From JADFQT01 sp047516825 (GTDB lineage Bacteria > Chloroflexota > Dehalococcoidia > Lucifugimonadales > UBA3495): a DNA stretch of 32,129 bases. This document shows positions 24,430 through 32,129 of this stretch, piece by piece. The number at the start of each line of letters is the position of its first letter. Position 1 is the stretch's first letter. A program made the translations under genes and the position numbers. The DNA is taken from positions 1 to 32,129 of the forward strand of contig JAKZUA010000208.1 of NCBI GenBank assembly GCA_047516825.1. The letters run 5' to 3'. A model generated the notes under the pieces. It saw only the letters and a list, made by a program, of their open reading frames with translations, was not told the DNA's origin and did not search any database.

Positions 24430-26803
24430 GGACACAGACCTGGCCGCCGGCACAACTTTCTTCGTGTTTGCTTCCTACCCGAAAATCAATGCTTCAGACA
24501 ACCTCGAATTGCAGGACGCATCATCGACATCCGCCGACACCGGCGGAGCGCCTGGTTGGAGCGTCCGCCGACTTTTTGAACGCAATCGCACCTCCCAAGG
24601 TAATTGGTCCAGTACATCCGGAGCGATGAAGATCCAGATCAACGGCAGCGCGGTGCTGGGTCACTCCTCCACCAACAGGCCAGGCACCGTCGTCCTGTCG
24701 GCGACCTCGCCCTTCAGCCCGAGCCAGCCCTACGAGGGCATACAGCTGACCGCCGCGATGACCAACCCAGACTCAGAGCCGGTGAAGGAACTGACGTGGC
24801 AGTGGTACAAGTTGGTGAGTGGAACCGAGACAGAAACCGACTGGCGCAAAATCAACGGCGCCATCAAGCAAAGCTACACGCCCACGATTCACGAAGAAGG
24901 CTACTTCCTGCGGGCCACCGCCAGCTACAAACAGACGTTCACCGACACGACCCTTGACCAGACCGCCCACGGCATGACCACAGGTTATGTGAAGGGCGAC
25001 ATCTCCGAGCCGCCGGGCGTGGACTTCGAGAATAACAGTGCCCTAGGCCGTTTACGGGTCGGCAAGTGGGTGACGGGCGCCATCAGCAACGAAACCGGTC
25101 GTCCTGGTGACCCCTTTACAGTGGACTTGGTGCAGGGGAGGAGATACCGGATCGACCTGGAGGGGACCGCCACCGGACGGGGCTCAATGCCCGACCCACT
25201 CTTGTCAAATGTGTACTACATTGTAGGTTCCGCTCTTCCGCAGGCGCCGGAGAGCTATGACAACGACAGCGGCAAGGGGGGCGTCAACGCCCAGATAACT
25301 TTCACCGCGGAAGTGACCGCCACTTACTACATTTTAGCCAATGGCAATAATTCCCAGGGCACCTACCGCCTGACCGTGCAGGAGATCGTGGACGACCTGG
25401 GCCTCTGGTATACCGACTGGGGGGCCGAGAAACTGGGCGGCTTCCTGCGCCCGAGCCAAGAGGCGACCGGGAACCTGTACGGCCCCCACATCATCGAGCG
25501 CAGCGGCGGACAACGGGATAAGGACGGGTTCCTGTTCTACCTGGGCTCCGACGAAGCGCCCATGAACAGCGACTACATCCTGACCATCCGGGGACAGAAC
25601 GCGCCCCGGCTCCAGGTGCAGACGTTCTACGACCTGTCCAATCTGGACGACTACATCGAAAACTTCAGCCTGGATCCCAAATTCATCGAGTTCCCCGGCA
25701 CCGAGTACGGCAACCCCGACCCTGACTTGTCCGACGCCGAGGCCGGCCGGATCAGGCCCGTTGTCCCATGGCCAGTGGGCACGGTGCTGGGCACCAGCCA
25801 GGAGGGAGAGTACCACCTGGTCTTCAACCCAGGTAGAGAGGACATCGGCGCCTACCTGGCCACCATCAAGAGCCACCGGAAGTATGACACCGGCCGCTAC
25901 GGGCTCGTGCTGCGCCGCTACGCCAGCATGTCGGAACCGGAGGGCGAAGACTTCGGAGCTTTGGATTGGAACACCAAGGGATACGTGCGAGTCGGCGAGT
26001 CGGTGACGGGGAACATTGACGACGGAGGGAGCGATAACGACGTCTTCGCCACGCTGCTGCAGGAGGGCCGGACCTACCTGATCGAGGTGAAGGGGTCCGA
26101 AACCTGCCACGGCACCATGCCGGACCCGTCGATAATGGAGCTGGTAGCCGCCAAACCGGGATCGTTGGAGGCCAGCTTTGCTGGGGCGACGGAAGTCGCG
26201 TGCCCCAACATTTCCGATTGTGGGGACGACGACGGCGGCCAGGGCCTCAACTCCCGGATAGTCTATTCTCCGCGTGAGACCAACCTGTTCTACATCAACG
26301 TAAGCGACCTCAAAGTCAACTTTACGCCCGAGCCCTTCAGTCCCAGCAGGGAGGGCACCTACACCCTGTCGGTGACCGACATAACGGACATCCCGCGCAT
26401 CGTCACCGACGGGGTACGGGTGACCTCCACACCAGCCTCCGGCGACGCCTATCGCGAAGGCGAGAACATCGAGATCACCGTCACCTTCAGTAAGGCGGTG
26501 GTGGTCAGCGGAAGCCCGCAGTTCGAGTTCTGCATGGGTTCGGGAGAATGCGTGGACGGCGACGACCCGCCGGCCTGGCGGAGGGCCAGTCTGATCTCCG
26601 GCAACGGCACCACCGAACTGGTGTTCACCTACACCGTGCAAACCGGCGACAGCGACGGCGACGGCATCTGGATCGGCGACCACACCCGCACCCTGAAGCT
26701 GGACGCGGAGGACACGATCCAGGACGTGTCCAGCAGAAAGGACGCCATCCTCAACCACGATGCGCCGGGCACCCAGTCCGGCCACAAGGTGGACACCAGC
26801 TGA
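24430..26803 (+). pseudogene. Large secreted multidomain protein, 5' truncated
   Basis: The frame is open from the junction at 24430; the first candidate start is GTG 24464, which gives 779 residues without a signal peptide. Residues 1-62 look like the second half of a surface domain (AAGTTFFVF and GGAPGWSV blocks). Residues 75-170 form an Ig-like domain with LTWQWYKL and YFLRATASY. Residues 180-308, about 310-487 and 490-642 are PPC-like beta-sandwich modules with the recurring GxxVTGxI, GxxYxIxxxG and GTYxLxV pattern. Residues 648-775 resemble an SwmB-type domain (ITVTFSKAVVVSGSPQFEF). Such modules mediate surface adhesion or stabilise exported proteins. Lacking a start region and signal peptide, this copy is unlikely to be exported as it stands. 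Joined to 190-1244, it would form one 1142-codon gene. Confidence 0.75.
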
Positions 26804-27027
26804 TCCCGTAACGCCAGGCAGGGCGACAAAAAGCCCGCACACCTGAACCAAGCAGGGGCGGCCGCCGCAACACGCTGCGGCCGCCGACTTCCATCACCCC
26901 CGTCCCGGGGAAGGCCGAATCAGGGACTCCACTCTCCCCCTGAGGAGGTCCAACCCGGGACGGGACCAGGGCCACGGCCGCGGCGCCCCCCGGGCCTCCC
27001 TGCCGCCGCCTGGCCCGGGGAGTACTG
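26804..27027. other. Region after the truncated secreted-protein gene
   Basis: No gene is supported. It holds CAAAAAGCCCGCACAC (26827-26842), which recurs in near-identical form after the next secreted gene (31092-31108). It also holds a strong GC hairpin, GGCGGCCGC/GCGGCCGCC (26857-26865 with 26877-26885), without a T-run. Confidence 0.45.
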
Positions 27028-27514
27028 ATGCCCAGACGGCCAGGGAGGCGCACCATCACTCAGGAGAATACCGCCAACACCAACGCCCACGAACACAAGG
27101 TTGTGGAATACTGGCCTGCCCGGTGGATTCCCCGCTCCGCAGGGACGCGGAGGTATGCGCCTGCGGAGCCCAGCGGCTCGTGGACCAGGAGGGGAAACCC
27201 CGCCGGCATCTGGTCCGAGATGAGACCGGCGCCATACGCGAACCCCATCGGCCACATCGATTAGATCACCCAGATCACCCAGGAGGGGTCCCGCTTCACC
27301 ATCAGCCAACCCGGAGGACTCCGGCGGCCTGACCGCAGCCGCCCGGGTGGCGGTGCTGCGCCACTCCGTGGAGACCGGCGCCGTCGTCAAGGTGCAGGGA
27401 ACCGTAACCGCCGTGGACCAGGCCAGGGCCAAGTTCGCCGTCACCGGGCCCTGGGCCAACCAGGAGGGCCTGCTCCGGCAAGGAGCGCCGGTCTATCTGG
27501 AACCGGACGATTGA
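27028..27514 (+). pseudogene. Decayed small gene with probable frameshifts
   Basis: ATG 27028 follows a GGGGAG ribosome site, but its frame stops at 27262-27264. Coding-like sequence continues in other frames. One is AEVCACGAQRLVDQEGKPRR (from about 27145). In the first frame after the stop comes ITQITQEGSRFTIS. From about 27305 a third frame reads TAAARVAVLRHSVETGAVVK and ends LEPDD before TGA 27512-27514. A single ancestral gene with two or more frameshifts would explain this. I do not recognise the product. A 9-bp tandem repeat (GATCACCCA, twice at 27264-27281) lies in the middle. Confidence 0.35.
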
Positions 27515-27719
27515 CCATCGCCCTGCCCGGCTGAACCCCAGATCTCCACATTCCCCCGGGCCATCCACGCCGCCTTATGCTCTCCCCCCAGGGGAGCTGT
27601 GGAAGCGCAGATCTCCGAACCAAGACCCCGGACCCACGCCTAAGAGGCATCTTCCCGGCACGGGCGTACGCTGTGCCGGTTTTCCGATTTCTCGTGCCAA
27701 CCCACAGGGCACCAAGAAG

Positions 27720-27758
27720 TGTGCAAAATTAACCGGCATGGAAATCCAATTTTGCACA
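27720..27758. promoter_or_regulatory. Perfect 11-bp inverted repeat (operator-like)
   Basis: TGTGCAAAATT (27720-27730) and AATTTTGCACA (27748-27758) with a 17-base spacer. As DNA this could bind a dimeric regulator; as RNA it forms a hairpin. It lies about 280 bases before the start codon of the FnIII protein. Confidence 0.55.
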
Positions 27759-27799
27759 GAACTAAACTTGGGGGTAAAACCCTCTTACATTCCCCAAAC

Positions 27800-27841
27800 A
27801 TACCTGTTCATTGGGCAAAAATACCTGTGCATAGTGCAAAC
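27800..27841 (+). repeat. Two 21-bp direct repeats (iteron-like)
   Basis: The repeats start at 27800 and 27821, share ATACCTGT...GCAAA, and match at 17 of 21 positions. The second contains TGTGCA, as in the nearby inverted repeat. A weaker partial copy follows (CTCGCATAGAGTGTGACAAA). Confidence 0.6.
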
Positions 27842-28040
27842 AAAACTCGCATAGAGTGTGACAAATACCCCTGCGGGAAAGTGTCGTCTGCCACTTACCG
27901 CAGTCCCGGAATCCCAATAAACTTCTCTTGTGAATTTGACGCGACAGGCGGCGTCCAGCGCGCGAAAAGCCAAAGCCCAGGTCATTGATCCGGCCCTACG
28001 ATAGCGGCGCCGGAACGATACCAAAAGGAGTACCAGCGCC

Positions 28041-31031
28041 ATGACCAGCTTACCGTCCATCTTCGCCCTGGCCACCCGGAGCGCGGCTTTCGCCCGCACC
28101 ATGGCCCAACGCGTACCCCTTTTGCCCTTTCGGAAACGCGGGGTTGGCATGATGAGCGCCGCCCGAGCCTTACAGCTCACCATGCTGGCAACAGCCCTGG
28201 CGGTGCTGGCCGTGGCCGGTGCACTGTTCGCCCTCTACGTCCATCCAGCTTACGCTCAGGAGACCTCCGCACCGGCACAGCCCACGGGGCTGTCCGCCAC
28301 GGCGTCCCACGACCAGGTGGTCCTCACCTGGGACGACCCCAAGGACGACAGCATCACCGGCTACGTGATCCTGCGCCGCAACCGCGCGAACACCGCAGAG
28401 GGCGAGTTCACCGAATTGGTGGGGGATACCGGCGCCGCCGCGACCACCTACACCGACGACAGCATAGTAGCTGAGACTCCCTACACCTATCGGATCCAGG
28501 CCATCAACGCGGGCGGGACCAGTGAGCGTTCGCGCTGGTTCCACGTCGAGACCCCGGCAGCGCCCGACCTCGCGGGCCTGGCGCCCTCCAACCTCACCGC
28601 AATCATGGAGAACCTAGTCGTTGTCCTAAGCTGGGACGCTCCCGTAGAGGACGCCGGTTCGGTCATGGGTTACGAGGTACTGCGGTCCCGGGGAGACGAT
28701 GAGTTGACCACCCTGGTGGCGGACACCGGCAATACTACCACCGCCCACACCGACGAAACCGCCGACGCTCCGGGGGAGAGCTACGCCTACCGGGTCAAGG
28801 CCATTCGCGACGGGAAGAAGAGCCAATCATCCAATGAGGCAGCGGTCAGACTGCCAGATCCACCGTCATTGGCCCCCAGCGGGCTTACCGCCCAGTACGG
28901 CAGCGGCAGGGTTGTCCTGGTCTGGAACGCCCCGGTGGAGGACACAGGTTCCATCACCGGCTACGAGATTCTGCGGGCCGAGGGCGATGGGGAGCGGACC
29001 ACCCTGGTAGCGGACACGGGCAATGCCGCCGCGACCTACACCGACGCCACGGCCGCTCAGGCCAGCACGATCTATACCTACCGGGTCAGAACAATTCGCG
29101 AAGAGGAGCGGAGCCAGGAATCCAACGAGGCGTGGGTGCAACTCCCCCCGCAGGCACCACAGCGAATGGACAGCACCGCCACCCACGACTCAGTGACCCT
29201 CACCTGGGACGACCCCCAGGACGATACCATCACAGGGTATCGGATTATGCGGCGGGATCCCGCCGCAGATGACCCCAGCCAGTTCTCTGTCCTCACCGAG
29301 GACACTGGCGCCGCAGAAACCAGCTACACCGACACGGACGTGACGCCGGAGCAAAACTATGCGTACCGGGCCCAGGCCCGCAGCGCCCAGGGCTTGAGCG
29401 ATTGGTCCCCTGATATCCAGGCGAACACACTGCCCGCTTCAGCAACCCAAACCCCTGAGGCGACGGTCTCCGAACCCAGTAACAGAGATCTCCCTACCAG
29501 TACGGCAACCAAGGGCTATATCGCCATAGGCGAGTCCGCCACCGGATCGATCAAGTGGCGCTCCGACAGGGACGCATTCCGAGTCCGGCTGGAAAGCGGA
29601 GTTACTTATCAGATAGACCTGAAGGGCAACGCCACCTCCGACGGCACACTGGCGGACCCATACCTGTCGGGCATCAACGACGACGATTGGGAGATTGTAC
29701 CCGGCACTTCCAACGACAATTCCAACAAGACCCTGAACAGCCAAGTCCTGTTCACACCCACCGAGCGTGGTTCTTACTACATCGTGGTCAGGTCCGCGGT
29801 CGAGGACAACGGCCCATACTCCACTGGCACGTACACGGTGGCCATCAAGGTGGAGGGCGAAGCCGACGAGGAACACACCGACCTGATAGCTGCCGGCCCC
29901 TCGACCATAGTCTTTCTGGGAGTGGGCGGTGAGGTCGAAGCGACCATTGATTACTTCGCCGACGAAGACTGGTTCAAGGTGGTTCTCAGTTCCGGCTCCA
30001 CATACGCCATAACCGTCACGGGTGGCCTGGTGGACGATTCCCTGACCCTGGAGATTCCCTGGTTGCTCGGGTTGTTCGACTCAGAGTCGCAACGTCTCCT
30101 GATGGGGAACAGGGACGGTCTGGGGACCGAGCGGACACAATTCGAGGGCACAGATGGGATCGTCGTCGCATACCATACGGCCGAAAACGACGGAACCTAC
30201 TATGTGTCGGTGTCATCCGGCTTTGACGTGGGAACCTACAGAGTCAGCGTGAAAGAAGTTCCCGCATTCGCCGACCAGGGTCCCGGTTCCATTCATAACG
30301 ACTATAGCTCCCACTTTGAAGAGCCGGGCAACATTTCACCGTGGCGGCGTTTTTACGCCTGGTGCCCCCAGGATATGAAGCAGGGAACCGTCGACGACAC
30401 CCCGGCAGCCGGTGGAACACACATGATGAAATGGTTCGGTCAAAGAGAGGTCGGGGTGATGCCTGATGATACATATGTGCCCATAGACACCCTCGCGGAG
30501 TGTGTCGGCGTGGGAGATCCCTACATCCACAACGGCGTCCCGTTACTGAACGAGAACAGCAGCACGCTGTACAGCAATAACCGCCGATGGTACCTGTTAT
30601 TGGAACACAATTCACCCTCCAACGATGTGCCCGGCATGGGCACCCTGAGCAATGCCACCCCAGTGCTGACGAGGATCGACTACCTGCGTTATAGCGAAGA
30701 ACAAGACTGGTCCAGATTCTCCGTCAGCCAGGCAGGAACCTTCTGCGTCAGCGTCGATGCGCCAGCAGTCACAGTGAATTGGAACAACGGCGGAGATGCC
30801 CAGTCCATTCCCGAGGCCGTCCGGGTGTACTGGGACCGGGTGTCGAAACACTGGATGTCCCTCGACTTCGCGAACGACCCCGACAGCGCCAAAGATACCT
30901 GGCTCACCAACAGCGACCTGGTCCGCGTGGAATGGAGTCCGCCGGAACCCTCAAATTCACGGGTGTTCTACAGCGACGGCACCGAGCTGCGGCCAGAGAC
31001 GGCAGGATGTGGTCCAACGAGATGGCACTGA
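28041..31031 (+). CDS. Large secreted protein: four FnIII domains and PPC-like modules
   Basis: A 996-residue exported protein. ATG 28041 has AAGGAG 12 bases upstream. A basic N-terminal stretch of about 38 residues precedes a strong hydrophobic segment (45-68) ending in AYA-QE, a good signal-peptidase site at 72-73; ATG 28149 or 28152 would give a conventional shorter signal. Four fibronectin type III domains follow (about 78-172, 178-272, 276-369, 371-464), each with TWDDP/SWDAP/VWNAP, a TGY-type strand and YTYR/YAYR. Residues 490-605 and 620-740 are PPC-like modules related to those in the 24430-26803 gene. Residues 740-996 are unrecognised and contain several Cys and Trp. It is probably a surface adhesin or matrix protein; no enzyme domain is visible. 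Confidence 0.88.
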   Translation: MTSLPSIFALATRSAAFARTMAQRVPLLPFRKRGVGMMSAARALQLTMLATALAVLAVAGALFALYVHPAYAQETSAPAQPTGLSATASHDQVVLTWDDPKDDSITGYVILRRNRANTAEGEFTELVGDTGAAATTYTDDSIVAETPYTYRIQAINAGGTSERSRWFHVETPAAPDLAGLAPSNLTAIMENLVVVLSWDAPVEDAGSVMGYEVLRSRGDDELTTLVADTGNTTTAHTDETADAPGESYAYRVKAIRDGKKSQSSNEAAVRLPDPPSLAPSGLTAQYGSGRVVLVWNAPVEDTGSITGYEILRAEGDGERTTLVADTGNAAATYTDATAAQASTIYTYRVRTIREEERSQESNEAWVQLPPQAPQRMDSTATHDSVTLTWDDPQDDTITGYRIMRRDPAADDPSQFSVLTEDTGAAETSYTDTDVTPEQNYAYRAQARSAQGLSDWSPDIQANTLPASATQTPEATVSEPSNRDLPTSTATKGYIAIGESATGSIKWRSDRDAFRVRLESGVTYQIDLKGNATSDGTLADPYLSGINDDDWEIVPGTSNDNSNKTLNSQVLFTPTERGSYYIVVRSAVEDNGPYSTGTYTVAIKVEGEADEEHTDLIAAGPSTIVFLGVGGEVEATIDYFADEDWFKVVLSSGSTYAITVTGGLVDDSLTLEIPWLLGLFDSESQRLLMGNRDGLGTERTQFEGTDGIVVAYHTAENDGTYYVSVSSGFDVGTYRVSVKEVPAFADQGPGSIHNDYSSHFEEPGNISPWRRFYAWCPQDMKQGTVDDTPAAGGTHMMKWFGQREVGVMPDDTYVPIDTLAECVGVGDPYIHNGVPLLNENSSTLYSNNRRWYLLLEHNSPSNDVPGMGTLSNATPVLTRIDYLRYSEEQDWSRFSVSQAGTFCVSVDAPAVTVNWNNGGDAQSIPEAVRVYWDRVSKHWMSLDFANDPDSAKDTWLTNSDLVRVEWSPPEPSNSRVFYSDGTELRPETAGCGPTRWH

Positions 31032-31221
31032 CCGTCAGCGGTCCGGAAGATAGAGCGGTTCCAGGCTGCCGTCCCAGTTCTTTATGGGCAACAAAAAAGC
31101 CCACACACAGGGACGGGCGGAAGAGGCCGCTGCAGGGCGCTGTATTGGCCTCTTCACAGGCACAAGGCGATAAGTCCCACGTCGTATTGTCATTGGAACC
31201 CGAGGAGAAGGAACACGCGAT
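31032..31221. other. Short intergenic region after the FnIII gene
   Basis: It contains CAAAAAAGCCCACACAC (31092-31108), nearly the same as the motif at 26827-26842. A GAGGAG ribosome site lies 14 bases before the HTH gene. Confidence 0.4.
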
Positions 31222-31539
31222 ATGAAGCCCACCCGTTCCCTGCGTCCCAGGGTGAAGCTCAACCGTGCCGCCGTCTCGGAGTTGCTCAGCCTGCTCAACA
31301 CGACCCAGACCGAACTGGCGCAGATGTGCGGGCTGTCTCCCGGATACTTTTCCCTGCTGATGGCCGGCAAGCGCAGTCCCTCGGCGGGCGCCCGCGGGCC
31401 GATCCTGACGCCATCGGAAAGCTGCGCGTCGGGGACTTCGCCTGCGGCACCGGGGCACTGTTGTCGGCGGTGTACGACGAGATTGCCGCCCGCTACGAGC
31501 GTGCCGGAGGAGACCCGGCTGGATTGCACACGCCGATGA
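31222..31539 (+). CDS. XRE/Cro-type HTH protein, C-terminus probably out of frame
   Basis: Residues 12-55 form a classic five-helix XRE DNA-binding domain (VSELLSLLNTTQTELAQMCG, then LSPGYFSLLMAGKRSPSA). Past about residue 55 the frame reads Arg/Ser/Thr/Cys-rich sequence that overlaps methyltransferase coding in another frame, so the last 50 residues are probably not native. The protein may be a truncated regulator whose 3' end was lost when it was joined to the methyltransferase sequence. ATG 31222 has a GAGGAG site. Its position just before a DNA methyltransferase recalls control proteins of restriction-modification operons, but that role is inferred only. Confidence 0.6.
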   Translation: MKPTRSLRPRVKLNRAAVSELLSLLNTTQTELAQMCGLSPGYFSLLMAGKRSPSAGARGPILTPSESCASGTSPAAPGHCCRRCTTRLPPATSVPEETRLDCTRR

Positions 31540-32129
31540 TGGAGGAAGTCCTGTACGGCTGCGACGTGATGCCCTCAGCAGCCCACATAACCAGTGCCAC
31601 CCTCTCCGGTGCCCAACCCACCATAGGCTTCAAGCAGTCCCGCATCTACACCATGCCCTACGGGCGCCAGAAAGACGGGACTGTGCGCATAGGCTCCCTG
31701 GAACTCTTGCAGTCTTCCCACTTGCTGTCCCTGTTCAACACCAACGATCCAGCCCTTCGCACCGGTAGCGCGGGCGAGGAGACCGCCGCCCAGATTAACA
31801 TCGACATTCCCGATGCCAGCTTCGACCTGGTGATAATGAATCCGCCGTTTACGCGGAACGTGACTCGTGAGGGAGCAACTGCCGATGCGGTTGCGGCTGC
31901 ATTCGCTGCCTTCGGTGCTAGTGAAAGAGACCAAAGGGATATGGCGAAACGGATGGGTGAACTAAAGGGAGAAACCTGCTACCACGGAAACGCTGGCATG
32001 GCCTCGGCGTTTGCGGCATTGGCGCACCGCAAGCTCAGACCGGGCGGAGTGCTCGCTTTGGTCTTGCCACTATCGTCTGCCTCCGGACTAGCCTGGCAGA
32101 ATTTCAGACAAATGCTGGGTACCGAATAC
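31395..32129 (+). CDS. DNA adenine (N6) methyltransferase, 5' truncated and running off the window
   Basis: Class I SAM-dependent DNA methyltransferase. Motif I is VGDFACGTGALLSAV (codons at 31428 onward). The catalytic motif IV is VIMNPPF (NPPF at 31839-31850). Between them lie LYGCDVMPSAAH (motif II-like acidic residue) and long family-specific blocks (FNTNDPALRTGSAGEE). LRPGGVLALVLP follows near the end. This arrangement is typical of the N6-adenine enzymes of type I/IIG systems and some BREX/DISARM-like defence systems. The frame continues to the last base without a stop. Upstream of motif I there are only about 10 family-like residues before the HTH gene sequence, with no good start codon or ribosome site, so the N-terminal domain appears deleted. 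Partner genes would lie beyond 32129. Confidence 0.7.

Larger units (their letters stand above)
27515..28022. other. Long AT-richer regulatory region before the FnIII protein
   Basis: No gene is supported. The left half is GC-rich with no clear feature. From about 27715 it becomes AT-rich and holds the inverted and direct repeats listed separately. The AAGGAG ribosome site for the next gene is at 28023-28028. Confidence 0.5.

Noticed and set aside
25334..26851. 505-codon minus-strand open frame inside the secreted-protein gene
   Set aside because: Composition is Val/Gly/Ala/His-rich as expected from antisense; the plus strand has recognisable repeated modules.
26857..26885. Intrinsic terminator at the GC hairpin
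   Set aside because: The 9-bp stem is strong, but no T-run follows on either strand.
1..32129. CRISPR array
   Set aside because: No set of regularly spaced repeats of the right length was found, and no cas gene is present.

Overview
The window looks like a piece of a free-living, high-GC bacterium. I favour Chloroflexota (Dehalococcoidia/SAR202-like) at moderate confidence. The reasons are an F420/LLM-type oxidoreductase, a large SRP RNA with an Alu domain, solitary tRNA genes with encoded CCA, palindromic C/T-rich intergenic repeats, and big secreted FnIII/PPC-like proteins. No taxonomic marker was searched.

The window has two kinds of sequence. The core, about 1245-24429, is ordinary chromosome: LLM oxidoreductase, a broken glutaredoxin-thioredoxin reductase fusion, a B12-binding radical SAM protein, fabF, recJ, lgt, an rsmA-ispE operon, SRP RNA, galU, a DUF2269-like membrane protein, a DinB-like protein, lepA, two peptide ABC-transporter ATPases, tRNA-Leu and tRNA-Lys, a metallophosphoesterase, an MFS transporter and RNase HI. 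The flanks, 1-1244 and 24430-32129, are accessory: a vWA/LRR secreted protein, two large secreted multidomain proteins, gene debris, an XRE-type HTH gene and a 5'-truncated DNA adenine methyltransferase that runs off the end.

The most striking structure is at the two core/flank borders. The left border is cut inside an IS701-family transposase (its N-terminal three quarters, minus strand). The right border is cut inside the missing C-terminal quarter of the same transposase, also minus strand. Both cuts lie at CCCGGC. Joining the two core ends gives one continuous 443-codon transposase with matching terminal inverted repeats. Joining the two flank ends gives one continuous in-frame 1142-codon secreted protein. 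The 23.2-kb core therefore sits in the flank like a linearised circle, either through a real microhomology event or as a chimeric assembly.

The core also carries several short tandem duplications of 10-16 bp. One of them (14 bp) breaks the thioredoxin reductase gene. The flank has a regulatory-looking region at 27720-27841, with a perfect 11-bp inverted repeat and two 21-bp direct repeats, upstream of the 996-residue secreted protein.
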